Source: Flavobacterium sp. 5 (GTDB lineage Bacteria; Bacteroidota; Bacteroidia; Flavobacteriales; Flavobacteriaceae). Taken from it: a stretch of DNA of 64,000 nt. The stretch lies in the NCBI RefSeq assembly GCF_002813295.1, contig NZ_PHUE01000001.1:558001-622000 (forward strand), given 5' to 3'. The translations under genes were made by a program, and so were the position numbers. The stretch's first letter is position 1. The number at the start of each line of letters is the position of its first letter. The notes beneath the pieces were generated by a model. That model ran no database searches, was not told where the DNA came from, and worked only from the letters and a program-made list of their open reading frames with translations. Of the stretch, positions 19,126 through 27,674 are shown one piece after another.

Positions 19126-19183
19126 ACCCACCTATTTTTTAATCAAAACAATTCGTTTGTTACTTATTGGGAAGCAATTTAAA

Positions 19184-19218
19184 AAAACTGATTCATTATT
19201 TTACGAGTCGGTTTTTTT
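19184..19218 (+). terminator. Possible terminator after the cupin gene
   Basis: AAAAAACTGATTC pairs with GAGTCGGTTTTTT using GT wobbles. The stem is weaker than others in the window but is followed by a T-rich run. Confidence 0.5.
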
Positions 19219-19392
19219 ATTTGGGTGTGTCTTGTTGCAGAAAATATCAGTAAAATAGAAGTTTTAGAAAAGCAACAAGGTCAGGCTATCCACTATATCT
19301 TTTTCGTCAGAAACAATTATCTAAAAAAACAACATTCAAAAAAGACGAAAAAGGATGCCGTTTCTATCCTTCACACAAAAAAACAATTTTCA

Positions 19393-19845
19393 TTACAAGT
19401 TATATGCAAAATCATTTTTAATTTCTTCCATTACAAAAGAACTCTGAACATTAGAAATCCCTTTAATCACCGACAATTTTTCAATAATAAACTTTTGATA
19501 TTCATTCATATCATTAACAGCAACTTTCAATAAAAAATCATAATTCCCCGAAACGTGAAAACAACCATTTACTTCGGGTAATACCAGAATGTGTTGTTTA
19601 AAATCATCTATTAATTCTCTTGAATGTACTGCCAAAGTAACTTGACAATACACACTTATTGATTTTCCAATTTTGGAAGTATCTAACATTGCAACATATC
19701 CTTTGATGTATTGCTTTTGCTCTAGTTTTTTAATTCTTTCAAAAGTCGGAGAAACAGATAGTCCCACTTTCTCAGCAATCTCTTTGGTATTTTGTTTGGC
19801 ATCTTGCTGCAAAAGCATCAATATTTTTTTGTCTATAGCATCCAT
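19393..19845 (-). CDS. Lrp/AsnC-family transcriptional regulator
   Basis: The 150-residue protein has an N-terminal winged HTH (about 4-60, with DAKQNTKEIAEKVGLSVSPT) and a C-terminal RAM ligand-binding domain (about 70-145, with VNGCFHVSGNYDFLLKVAV). It is transcribed divergently from the decarboxylase gene, with 153 bp between starts, so local control of that gene by an amino acid is the simplest inference. An open frame on the other strand at 19225-19533 overlaps it and has no coding features. Confidence 0.88.
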   Translation of the reverse strand: MDAIDKKILMLLQQDAKQNTKEIAEKVGLSVSPTFERIKKLEQKQYIKGYVAMLDTSKIGKSISVYCQVTLAVHSRELIDDFKQHILVLPEVNGCFHVSGNYDFLLKVAVNDMNEYQKFIIEKLSVIKGISNVQSSFVMEEIKNDFAYNL

Positions 19846-19998
19846 TTCAGAATAATTATATGGTTTTGAAAATCATAAATAACAAATACAATACTTATAA
19901 ACTGTATTTAAACCCAAATTTAGAATTATATATTGAATACTAATCCATATAAAGATTTATAAATTACAAAAAGTACATTTACAGTAAAATTAGACAAC

Positions 19999-21159
19999 AT
20001 GAAAACCACTTCAAAATCATTATCCGAACAAGACAATCAAAGGTTATTGGAACTAGAACAATACTTAGAAAATGCTCGAGATAATTTTTTAGGTTATCCA
20101 GTATCCAAAGATTTTGATTATTCTGAAATCAATCATTTTTTAAAATATCCAATTAATAATTTAGGCGACCCATTTGAAGATTGCACTTATAAAGTACAAA
20201 CTCATGAACTCGAAAGAGAAGTTGTTGGCTTTTTCGCCAAATTATTTCGTGCCAATCCAAAAGATTATTGGGGCTACGTAACCAATGGCGGTTCCGAAAG
20301 TAACTTATATGGATTGTATCTGGCTCGCGAATTATATCCAAAAGCAATGGTTTATTATTCTGAATCGACTCATTATAGCGTTCGCAAAAACATTCACTTG
20401 CTTAATATTCCGAGTATTGTTATTCGCTCACAGGAAAATGGAGAAATCGATTATGTAGATTTTGAAAATACAGTAAAAATGAACCGTCATAAACCTGCGA
20501 TTGTACTCACTACATTTGGCACAACCATGAAAGAAGCCAAAGATGATGTTTCCAAAATCAGAGATATTTTAAAAGGATTAGCAATTCAAGACAGTTATAT
20601 TCATTGTGACGCCGCTTTATCGGGAAGTTATGGGGCTTTTATGGAACCTAGATTACCTTTTGATTTCAAAGATGGTGCCGATAGCATCTCCATCAGCGGA
20701 CATAAATTCATAGGTTCTCCTATTCCTTCTGGAGTAATAATAACAAAACGTTCTAACCGAGATAGAATCTCAAAAGGCATTTCTTATATTGGGTCATTAG
20801 ACACTACAATAACTGGGTCTAGAAATGGTCATTGCCCACTATTTTTATGGTATGCTTTAAAAAAACTTGGAACTGATGGTTTAAAAAACCGCTATCTGCA
20901 CAGCCTTGAAGTAGCAGAATATTGCGAACAAAGATTAAAAAACATAGGCATTGGAGCCTGGAGAAATCCTAATTCTATAACAGTTGTTTTTCCAAAAATT
21001 GCAGAAGAAGTTAAATCCAAATGGCAACTGGCTACAGAAGGTGATATATCACACGTTATTTGCATGCCCAATGTTACCAAAGAACAAATAGATTTATTTA
21101 TCAATGACATTGAAAATTGTATAGAAAATCCAGAAGAACTGATAGAATTTGGTTTCTAA
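19999..21159 (+). CDS. hdc: PLP-dependent group II decarboxylase, histidine-decarboxylase-like
   Basis: The 386-residue protein has the bacterial PLP-type histidine decarboxylase layout. YVTNGGSESNLYGLYLAREL (about 94-113) and STHYSVRKN (about 122-130) are followed by HCDAALSG (about 202) and the PLP-binding Lys in SGHKFIGSPIPSGV (about 236). It would convert histidine to histamine and CO2, but plant-like serine decarboxylases share all these motifs, so the substrate is not certain. No histidine/histamine antiporter lies next to it. The divergent Lrp regulator suggests amino-acid-responsive control. Confidence 0.75.
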   Translation: MKTTSKSLSEQDNQRLLELEQYLENARDNFLGYPVSKDFDYSEINHFLKYPINNLGDPFEDCTYKVQTHELEREVVGFFAKLFRANPKDYWGYVTNGGSESNLYGLYLARELYPKAMVYYSESTHYSVRKNIHLLNIPSIVIRSQENGEIDYVDFENTVKMNRHKPAIVLTTFGTTMKEAKDDVSKIRDILKGLAIQDSYIHCDAALSGSYGAFMEPRLPFDFKDGADSISISGHKFIGSPIPSGVIITKRSNRDRISKGISYIGSLDTTITGSRNGHCPLFLWYALKKLGTDGLKNRYLHSLEVAEYCEQRLKNIGIGAWRNPNSITVVFPKIAEEVKSKWQLATEGDISHVICMPNVTKEQIDLFINDIENCIENPEELIEFGF

Positions 21160-21193
21160 TTAAAAATAAATCGATATAACTATAAATAAGTTT

Positions 21194-21201
21194 TATTTTT
21201 G
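21194..21201 (+). promoter_or_regulatory. -7 box almost abutting the SGNH hydrolase ATG
   Basis: TATTTTTG fits TANNTTTG and ends 3 bp before the ATG at 21205. This implies a leaderless or nearly leaderless mRNA if it is used. No TTG is found at the expected -33 distance. Confidence 0.35.
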
Positions 21202-21204
21202 AAT

Positions 21205-21873
21205 ATGGCTTTTAGCAAATCAAAAATAAAATCTCTTTTTGCGTTTATTATGGATGGAAAAATCAAAGTTCCCGATTGGGGATACTTAAGCAGATACAAA
21301 GATGAAAATGCTCAAATTACAGCTCTCCCTTTTGAAGAAAAAAGGGTAGTCTTTTTTGGCGATTCCATTACAGCTGGGTGGATGACATATGACCCCAAAT
21401 TATTTGGCAACAAAAAAAATATCAATAGAGGTATTAATGGTCAAACGACTTCACAAATGTTGATTCGTTTTAAACAAGATGTAATCGAACTGAAACCAGA
21501 AACGGTTATTATTTTGGCTGGAACCAATGATATAGCTGGAAATACTGGCCTTATCACAATCGAAAACATTCTTGAAAATCTTAAATCAATGTGTGAATTA
21601 TCTAAAGCAAATAGCATAAAAACTGTTTTATGTTCTATCCTACCCGCCTTTGATTACCCATGGCGAAAAGGTATGCAGCCTGCTGAAAAAATTGAAACTT
21701 TAAATACAATGATTCGTCAATATGCTTTAGAAAATAATATTGTTTATGTAGATTATTATTCGGCTATGGCTGATGAACAAAAAGGATTGAAAGTAATTTA
21801 TTCAGATGATGGAGTTCACCCAAACAAAGAAGGCTATCAAATAATGAAATCGATATTAGATTCCACTATTTGA
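21205..21873 (+). CDS. SGNH/GDSL-family hydrolase
   Basis: The protein of about 222 residues shows block I FFGDSITAGW (nucleophile Ser), block II Gly in RGINGQTTSQM, block III GTNDIAGN and block V DGVHPNKEGY (catalytic Asp and His). It is a lipase/acylhydrolase-like or carbohydrate esterase-like enzyme of the TAP/I type. No signal peptide is evident, so it is probably cytoplasmic. ATG at 21205 is preferred to the TTG two codons upstream, which overlaps a promoter-like box. It lies 45 bp after the decarboxylase gene and may be read through from it. Confidence 0.82.
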   Translation: MAFSKSKIKSLFAFIMDGKIKVPDWGYLSRYKDENAQITALPFEEKRVVFFGDSITAGWMTYDPKLFGNKKNINRGINGQTTSQMLIRFKQDVIELKPETVIILAGTNDIAGNTGLITIENILENLKSMCELSKANSIKTVLCSILPAFDYPWRKGMQPAEKIETLNTMIRQYALENNIVYVDYYSAMADEQKGLKVIYSDDGVHPNKEGYQIMKSILDSTI

Positions 21874-22019
21874 TGTGATATAACTCCGAAAAAGAAACGA
21901 TTATGTTATATCTCTTAAAACCTTTTTGTTCAAGCTAATTCTTTGGGTAATCGTTGTTATTTTTTCTAAAAAACACCTTACTTTTACCTCTTCATAAATA
22001 ACAATACAATTTCATAATC

Positions 22020-22817
22020 ATGACCAAAGATCTGATTGTTCAAAATATTGGTGCTTTAAAAAATGATTTTACTATAAATTATAGCATAAAGACCAAAACT
22101 GAAGCCTTTACCGAGAAATTATTTTACACCTTATTCGATTCTAATGCTCCATTAAACGAAAGCATAGATGAATTAGAAAAACAATTCAAAGAAATAGCCT
22201 CTTTAGCCTGCAAAAAACCACAAGATTGTTGTGAAAATGCATGGTTTAGTTTTTTAGACAAACTTCCTACAGTATTAGAAAATTTAAATAAAGACGCTTC
22301 TTATATCTTAGAAAATGATCCAGCATCCAATGGAATTGAAGAAATTTATCTTGCTTATCCTGGTTTTTATGCCATAGCAATTTACCGATTGAGTCATGAG
22401 TTGTATTTACTGGATTTATTACTTTTTTCAAGACTAATGAGCGAATATGCGCACCGAATTACGGGTACAGATATTCATGCGGGAGCCAACATTGCTTCGC
22501 CTTTCTTTATCGATCACGCGACTGGAATCGTGATAGGAGAAACTACTGTGATTGAGAAAAATGTAAAAATATACCAAGGAGTAACTTTGGGAGCTTTAAG
22601 CGTTAGTAAAGAAATGAAAAATGCAAAAAGACATCCTACAGTAGAAAAAAATGTCTGCATTTACGCCAATGCAACTATTTTAGGTGGGAATACAGTTATA
22701 GGAAAAAATAGTATTGTTGGCGGGAATTCATGGGTTACCAAATCAATTCCACATGATTCAATTGTATTGAATACCACCACAACCGAAGTTAAAGTAAAAG
22801 AAAAAAAACAAGAATGA
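22020..22817 (+). CDS. cysE: Serine O-acetyltransferase
   Basis: The 265-residue protein has a helical N-terminal domain and a C-terminal left-handed beta-helix of hexapeptide repeats (about 150-255). The active-site region is EYAHRITGTDIHAGANI, with GIVIGETTVI and GVTLGALSV as in EpsC/SrpH-type serine acetyltransferases. It makes O-acetylserine from serine and acetyl-CoA. Its last codons overlap the start of the next gene (ATGA overlap at 22814), which encodes the enzyme using its product, so the two are translationally coupled. Confidence 0.92.
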   Translation: MTKDLIVQNIGALKNDFTINYSIKTKTEAFTEKLFYTLFDSNAPLNESIDELEKQFKEIASLACKKPQDCCENAWFSFLDKLPTVLENLNKDASYILENDPASNGIEEIYLAYPGFYAIAIYRLSHELYLLDLLLFSRLMSEYAHRITGTDIHAGANIASPFFIDHATGIVIGETTVIEKNVKIYQGVTLGALSVSKEMKNAKRHPTVEKNVCIYANATILGGNTVIGKNSIVGGNSWVTKSIPHDSIVLNTTTTEVKVKEKKQE

Positions 22818-23701
22818 ATACCTATAAATTAACGGAATTAATTGGAAATACTCCATTAGTTGAAACCATCAATTTGGTAGCCAACAAAAACGTAAAACTG
22901 TTATTAAAACTTGAAGGCAACAATCCTGGAGGAAGCGTAAAAGACCGTGCTGCTTTCAACATGATTGCTTCAGCCATTGAAAGAGGTGACATTAAAAAAG
23001 GAGACAAATTAATTGAAGCAACTAGTGGGAATACTGGAATCGCTTTGGCTATGATAGCCCAATTATTCAATATAGAAATCGAATTGGTATTACCAGAAGA
23101 TTCTACTATCGAACGCACACTGACCATGCAGGCTTATGGTGCAACAGTTATTCAAACACCAGCGAATGAAGGAATAATTGGTTCCAGAGATTATGCTGAT
23201 AAAAAAGTAGCCGAAGGAGGTTATGTAATGCTGAATCAGTTTGCTAATGATGACAACTGGAAAGCACATTACAAAACAACTGGTCCAGAAATCTGGAATG
23301 ACACCGATGGAACTGTAACCCATTTTGTATCTGCGATGGGAACCACAGGAACAATTATAGGGACTTCTGCTTATTTGAAAGAGAAAAATCCAAATATCCA
23401 AATCGTAGGTGCACAACCTAGTGATGGATCTCAAATTCCAGGTATTAGAAAATGGCCACAAGAATATTTACCTAAAATTTATGATGCCTCAAAAGTAGAT
23501 ATCACAATAGATATTAGCGAAGCAGAAGCTCGTGAAATGACTAAAAGATTAGCCAAAGAAGAAGGTATTTTTGCAGGTATGAGCAGCGGTGGATCTGTTG
23601 CAGTAGCAGTAAAAATTGCAAACCAACTCGAATCAGGTGTAATCGTAGCAGTAATTTGTGATCGAGGTGATCGTTACCTGTCTTCGGATTTATTTGATTG
23701 A
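22814..23701 (+). CDS. cysM: Cysteine synthase B
   Basis: The 295-residue PLP enzyme has its Lys in GGSVKDRAA (about 41), TSGNTGIA (about 70) and the glycine-rich AMGTTGTIIG (about 175). The ISEAEAREMTKRLAKEEGIF region is typical of CysM rather than CysK. The start codon overlaps the end of cysE, forming a two-gene cysteine-synthesis operon. Being a second O-acetylserine sulfhydrylase in the window, it may accept thiosulfate, as known CysM enzymes do. That is inferred from subgroup resemblance. Confidence 0.9.
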   Translation: MNTYKLTELIGNTPLVETINLVANKNVKLLLKLEGNNPGGSVKDRAAFNMIASAIERGDIKKGDKLIEATSGNTGIALAMIAQLFNIEIELVLPEDSTIERTLTMQAYGATVIQTPANEGIIGSRDYADKKVAEGGYVMLNQFANDDNWKAHYKTTGPEIWNDTDGTVTHFVSAMGTTGTIIGTSAYLKEKNPNIQIVGAQPSDGSQIPGIRKWPQEYLPKIYDASKVDITIDISEAEAREMTKRLAKEEGIFAGMSSGGSVAVAVKIANQLESGVIVAVICDRGDRYLSSDLFD

Positions 23702-23707
23702 TTAAAG

Positions 23708-23797
23708 TTGTTAGGCTACTAAATTTCTAAGTTACTACGAAAACTTAGAAATTAAAAAAACTTAGCGACTCAGAAACTTAAAAACTTAGAAACTCAA
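23708..23797 (+). repeat. ACTTAG-type degenerate intergenic repeats
   Basis: At least four degenerate copies of (A)ACTTAGNAACT lie in 90 bp, including ACTTAGAAATT, ACTTAGCGACTCAGAAACTT and ACTTAGAAACTC, plus inverted forms such as TTTCTAAGTTACT. The run reaches to within 10 bp of the next ATG. A similar set occurs at 39478-39530. Confidence 0.6.
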
Positions 23798-23806
23798 AAA
23801 AAAAAA

Positions 23807-24793
23807 ATGAACTATCGTAAACTAGGAAAGACCAATTTTAATATATCAGAAATAGCATTGGGTACATGGCAAGTAGGCGGAAAATGGGGTTCTCCATTTA
23901 ATGATAAAACTGCCGATGAGCTAATCAATACTGCTATTGATAACGGAGTGAATTTTATTGACACTGCCGATGTTTATGAGAATGGATTGAGCGAAATAGC
24001 TGTTGGAAGAGTTGTACGTTCCCGTTCTGAACGCATTTATGTTGCTACAAAATGTGGACGTCATATCAATCCACACGTTAATGAAGGATATCAACCTAAA
24101 GTTCTTCAAAAATATGTTGAAGACAGTTTAAAAAGAATGGGATTAGAAACGATTGACCTCATTCAATTGCATTGTCCTCCTACTGAAGTATTTTACAGAC
24201 CAGAAATCTTCGAAATGTTTGACCGTTTGAAAGATCAGGGAAAAATTTTAAATTTAGGTGTGAGCGTAGAAAAAGTCGAAGAGGCTTTAAAAGCTATTGA
24301 ATATTCTAATGTTACTACGATTCAAATCATATTTAATCTTTTTCGTCAGCGTCCAAGCGAATTATTTTTCCAAGAAGCTCAAAAAAAAGATATCGGAATT
24401 ATTGCCAGAGTGCCATTAGCCAGCGGATTATTAACCGGTAAGTTTGATTCAAAAACTATTTTCGGAGCTGAAGATCACAGAAACTTCAATAGAGATGGAG
24501 CAGCTTTTGATAAAGGTGAAACATTTTCAGGTATAAATTACGAATTGGGTTTACAAGCTGTTGATGCTTTGAAAGCTATTTTCCCAGAAGCAACCAATTT
24601 AGCTCCTGTAGCTTTACAATGGATTTTGAATTTTAATGAAATCAGCTGTATTATTCCTGGTGCTTCAAATGAAAGTCACGTTTTATCGAATCTGTCATCA
24701 TATAATTTACCAAAACTGACTCCAGAAAAAATCACTGCTATGAACGCTATTTACGAGCAATATATCAAGCCACAAGTGCACCAGCTTTGGTAG
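23807..24793 (+). CDS. Aldo/keto reductase
   Basis: The 328-residue protein has the AKR TIM-barrel motifs: DTADVYENGLSE with catalytic Asp and Tyr (about 48-59), Lys in VATKCGRHI (about 83), and LIQLHCPP with the catalytic His position (about 120). A C-terminal NADPH-binding IIPGASN is present. The closest type is the tas/YajO-like group of broad-specificity reductases. The substrate is unknown. The gene stands alone after the repeat-rich leader and is closed by a strong terminator. Confidence 0.88.
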   Translation: MNYRKLGKTNFNISEIALGTWQVGGKWGSPFNDKTADELINTAIDNGVNFIDTADVYENGLSEIAVGRVVRSRSERIYVATKCGRHINPHVNEGYQPKVLQKYVEDSLKRMGLETIDLIQLHCPPTEVFYRPEIFEMFDRLKDQGKILNLGVSVEKVEEALKAIEYSNVTTIQIIFNLFRQRPSELFFQEAQKKDIGIIARVPLASGLLTGKFDSKTIFGAEDHRNFNRDGAAFDKGETFSGINYELGLQAVDALKAIFPEATNLAPVALQWILNFNEISCIIPGASNESHVLSNLSSYNLPKLTPEKITAMNAIYEQYIKPQVHQLW

Positions 24794-24853
24794 CAAAAAA
24801 ATAGTAAACAGATTGCAGGTTTTAGATTGCAGTCTTTGCGAATGAAAAATCAC

Positions 24854-24885
24854 AAATCCGAACAGTTTGAAACCTGTTCGGATTT
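24854..24885 (+). terminator. Terminator after the aldo/keto reductase gene
   Basis: AAATCCGAACAG pairs perfectly with CTGTTCGGATTT around an 8-nt loop, followed by a T run. Confidence 0.9.
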
Positions 24886-24970
24886 TTTTATTATATCACT
24901 AATAATCAATTATTTAAAACCAATAATTTTATTTATTTTTAAACTAAAAATAAAAAAATATCAAAAAAAA

Positions 24971-25001
24971 TTGCGTAGTTAAATAACTACTCTTATATTT
25001 G
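24971..25001 (+). promoter_or_regulatory. Complete Bacteroidota-type promoter of the ArsR operon
   Basis: TTG at 24971-24973 is separated by 20 bp from TATATTTG at 24994-25001, an exact -33/-7 pair. The spacer contains a perfect palindromic operator. Confidence 0.75.
24975..24990. promoter_or_regulatory. ArsR-type operator 1
   Basis: GTAGTTAAATAACTAC is a perfect inverted repeat with 7-bp arms and a 2-bp centre. It exactly fills the promoter spacer, so bound repressor would block RNA polymerase. Confidence 0.7.
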
Positions 25002-25016
25002 AAGTCAAATAACTAC
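25001..25016. promoter_or_regulatory. ArsR-type operator 2
   Basis: GAAGTCAAATAACTAC matches operator 1 at 14 of 16 positions and lies 26 bp downstream, over the expected transcription start. Confidence 0.55.
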
Positions 25017-25019
25017 ACA

Positions 25020-25343
25020 ATGATTTTAAGAAGAGATGTTTTCCAAGCTTTAGCCGACCCAACAAGAAGATCAATTTTGTTATTAGTCGCAACACAATCT
25101 ATGACAGCAGGTGCTATAGCTTCTAACTTTGACACTGCAAGACCAACAGTTTCAAAACACCTACAAATACTTACCGAATGCGAACTTCTTAGACAAGAAC
25201 AAAACGGAAGAGAAATATCATATTATATTAACGCTCAAAAAATGAAAGAAGTAGCTGACTTCATTGAACCCTTCCGATTAATTTGGGAAGATCGATTTAA
25301 TAAACTAGAAACTGTAATGAAAAATTATAAACCCAAAGAATAG
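25020..25343 (+). CDS. ArsR/SmtB-family regulator (SdpR-like)
   Basis: The protein of about 107 residues is a single winged [17 protein letters not shown] begins helix 1, and the recognition region reads [21 protein letters not shown]. The metal-site cysteines of ArsR/SmtB are absent, which places it with the non-metal SdpR-like repressors often found before SRPBCC genes. ATG at 25020 is chosen because the alternative TTG at 24999 lies within the -7 box. It leads a three-gene operon (spacings 5 and 6 bp) and very likely represses it through the two operators in its promoter. Confidence 0.9.
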   Translation: MILRRDVFQALADPTRRSILLLVATQSMTAGAIASNFDTARPTVSKHLQILTECELLRQEQNGREISYYINAQKMKEVADFIEPFRLIWEDRFNKLETVMKNYKPKE

Positions 25344-25348
25344 CAACA

Positions 25349-25813
25349 ATGGAACAAAAAACAAAAATCAATGCCGAAGATGGCAAACAAGATTTGATCA
25401 TAACAAGGGAATTTGATTTGCCAGTAGATTTACTTTTTAAAGCCTATACTGAAGCCGAACTTCTAGAGCAATGGATGGGAACAAAAGTGATAAAACTAGA
25501 CAATAAAAAACACGGAAGTTACCACTTTGAAACTTCTCATAATGGCACTCTTATGTTTAAGGCAAACGGTACTATTCATGAATTTATTCCCAATCAGAAA
25601 ATCATACGAACATTTGAAATGGAGAATATGCCGATTGGTGTTCAGCTTGAATTTTTAGAATTTGAAAAACTTACTGAAGACAAGAGCAGATTGAGAATTC
25701 AAATTATTTACAAATCTGTTGCACATAGAGAACAACAATTAAAAATGCCTTTTGCTTATGGCTTAAATATGGCGCACAATCAATTAGAAGAAATAGTAAC
25801 TAAATTAAAATAA
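25349..25813 (+). CDS. SRPBCC/AHSA1-domain protein
   Basis: The 154-residue protein has the AHSA1 START-like fold pattern. ITREFDLPVDLLFKAYTEAELLEQWMG starts the domain (about 18-45), and a helical C-terminus MAHNQLEEIVTKL closes the cavity. Family members bind hydrophobic ligands. It is the second gene of the ArsR operon, a frequent pairing in which the cavity protein and the regulator probably respond to the same small molecule. The ligand is not known. Confidence 0.85.
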   Translation: MEQKTKINAEDGKQDLIITREFDLPVDLLFKAYTEAELLEQWMGTKVIKLDNKKHGSYHFETSHNGTLMFKANGTIHEFIPNQKIIRTFEMENMPIGVQLEFLEFEKLTEDKSRLRIQIIYKSVAHREQQLKMPFAYGLNMAHNQLEEIVTKLK

Positions 25814-25819
25814 ATTATC

Positions 25820-26182
25820 ATGGAAAAAAGAAAAACAATTGCGTATTGGGTTATCACAGGATTACTTTGTTTTTGTATGCTTGGCGGCATCGGACAATTA
25901 TTTCAAGTTAAAGAGATAGTGGCTGGTTTTGCTCCACTTGGCTACCCTTTATATTTTATATCAATCATTGGATTTTGGAAAACAATGGCAATCATAGCAA
26001 TACTAATTCCTAAATTTCCATTACTAAAAGAATGGGCTTATGCTGGAGTGTTTTTTGCAATGACGGGAGCATCAATTTCACATATAGCTGTTAATGATTC
26101 TGTTTTTCATATCATCGTACCTTTGATAATTGCAAGTTTAGCAATAGGTTCTTGGTATTTAAGACCTGCGTCCAGAAAATAA
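25820..26182 (+). CDS. DoxX-like four-helix membrane protein
   Basis: The 120-residue protein has four predicted membrane helices (about 8-28, 42-62, 68-88 and 94-112). It shows the DoxX_2 pattern, including GFWKTMAIIAILIPKFPLLKEW with the loop FPLLKEWAYAG. DoxX-family functions are mostly undefined, with some linked to redox processes. It is the last gene of the ArsR-SRPBCC operon. Its transcript should end at the large hairpin that follows. Confidence 0.82.
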   Translation: MEKRKTIAYWVITGLLCFCMLGGIGQLFQVKEIVAGFAPLGYPLYFISIIGFWKTMAIIAILIPKFPLLKEWAYAGVFFAMTGASISHIAVNDSVFHIIVPLIIASLAIGSWYLRPASRK

Positions 26183-26213
26183 CTACCTAAATAGATTGTC
26201 CTATACTATATTT

Positions 26214-26286
26214 TAAAGGTGCAATATTTTTAATAGCTTTTAGACTATTTTCAAACTAAAAGACTATTAAAAATATTGCACCTTTA
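26214..26286. terminator. Very long hairpin, inverted duplication overlapping the kinase 3' end
   Basis: A perfect 22-bp inverted repeat (26215-26236 with 26264-26285) continues into a further 7-bp pair (CTTTTAG/CTAAAAG at 26237-26243 and 26256-26262) with one bulged A. The loop is 12 nt. The right arm is the last coding stretch and stop codon of the minus-strand kinase gene. It probably terminates the ArsR operon and perhaps both strands. Confidence 0.85.
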
Positions 26287-27299
26287 TTTATGCCCTCACT
26301 TTGAGCTATTAATTTTCCTTGATGCCTTTCGATAGTTTTTCTACATAAATACAAACCAATACCAGTCGAAGGTTCATTCAAAGTTCCTACTTTACTCTTT
26401 TTTGTAAATTTTTCAAATAATAGTTCACTGTCTTTTGGATCAAATCCAACACCTTTATCTGATATCATAATATTTAGTTTCTCATTTTCTAAATATATTC
26501 TAGCATAAATTTGACTACCCGTAAATGAAAATTTAATAGCATTATCAATTAGATTAACTAAAACTCGAACTAATAAATCTTCACTTATTGTAAGGAGAAT
26601 TTCATTTACCTCAATAGATAAAATGAGTTCAATATTTTTCACGCTCATTTTTTTAGAAACTTGCTTATTCACTAAAGAAAATAAAGGTCGCATTTGAATT
26701 ATTTTGGGCTGAAAATTACTATTTGCAATTTCGTCTTGCTCTTTTAGTAGCTTTATGATACTTTCTATGAACTGATTTTGTTGATACATAGAATCACTAA
26801 TTAACTCCGCATAATCTTTTACAGGATCAGAAATATTTTCTTCAAGAATAAGTTTTGATAATGTTTCTGCATTACCTCCAAAAGTTCTAAGATCATGTGA
26901 GAGCATATATATTAAATCTTGTTTTTCATTGATGAAAATTTCATTTTCTTCTATCGATTCTTGAATATTACGCATTAATAAACCAGCTTCATCATGAAAA
27001 TTTATTGGCAAATCGGATACAATTCTATTATTTCTATAGATACTCAAAGCTTTAGACGCTACTTCAATAGGCTTTATTAGTTTTTTTAAAATCAGCAATG
27101 TACTTGCAGTCGCTAGTAAAGTCATTAATAATGCAAAAAATAAAATTGACAACGTAGAAACAGAATTACTGTTATACAGAACAAATAATAACAACCCAAT
27201 TAATGGAATATGAATACCAATAAAAGCAACAAAAAGAAATTTGTATGTATAACTATTTTTTAGAAAACTAATTTGAGACAACTTTTTGTACAATTTCAT
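26256..27299 (-). CDS. Orphan sensor histidine kinase
   Basis: The protein of about 347 residues has two N-terminal membrane helices (about 17-40 and 48-70) and a HAMP-like linker. The HisKA domain carries the acceptor His in YMLSHDLRTFGGNAETL, and an HATPase domain follows with NLIDNAIKFS, SDKGVGFD and TGIGLYLCRKTIERH. The H box is atypical: the usual Pro after HDLR is missing, with RTFGG instead of RxPL. There is almost no periplasmic sensor loop. No response regulator gene is adjacent. ATG at 27299 is preferred to an upstream TTG at 27317. The last codons form one arm of a long inverted repeat. Confidence 0.85.
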   Translation of the reverse strand: MKLYKKLSQISFLKNSYTYKFLFVAFIGIHIPLIGLLLFVLYNSNSVSTLSILFFALLMTLLATASTLLILKKLIKPIEVASKALSIYRNNRIVSDLPINFHDEAGLLMRNIQESIEENEIFINEKQDLIYMLSHDLRTFGGNAETLSKLILEENISDPVKDYAELISDSMYQQNQFIESIIKLLKEQDEIANSNFQPKIIQMRPLFSLVNKQVSKKMSVKNIELILSIEVNEILLTISEDLLVRVLVNLIDNAIKFSFTGSQIYARIYLENEKLNIMISDKGVGFDPKDSELLFEKFTKKSKVGTLNEPSTGIGLYLCRKTIERHQGKLIAQSEGINKGAIFLIVF

Positions 27300-27674
27300 A
27301 TGATATATATTTTTCAAATTTCATTATAAACAAATAACGATGTTAAGTTATTGATAAAAAAGGAATTTAAAAAAATTATAAAGAAAAAAAATATAAAAAA
27401 TCTTACATAAAATCAAAAGCTTTTTATATAGAAATTATTTAATGACGAGGTGAGCTTTGAAAAGCATATAAATACAAACATATCAAATATTTATATTTTC
27501 AAATATTTTTACGATATTAAATAGTATATTGACAACCATTAATTTTATAATATTTACTGCCACTTTGACTACTGTTTCTAAAATAAATTATCCCTCAAAA
27601 AAAGTTTAAAAATCTAAATTCAGTAATAAACCTTTTATGTCAAATTCAAGTTTCATGCTTTAAAAAACAATAAA
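27300..27674. other. AT-rich divergent intergenic region
   Basis: This 375-bp region lies between the kinase and the next plus-strand gene. It is very AT-rich with A/T runs. I see no gene, confident promoter box or repeat. Confidence 0.5.

Noticed and set aside
19225..19533. 102-codon plus-strand frame near the Lrp gene
   Set aside because: It overlaps the well-supported Lrp/AsnC gene on the other strand and has a low-complexity Lys/Phe-rich product.
21876..21915. GATATAAC/GTTATATC inverted repeat after the SGNH hydrolase gene
   Set aside because: The arms are 8 bp with a loop of about 25 nt, and only a short T-rich stretch follows. It is too weak to call as a terminator or operator.
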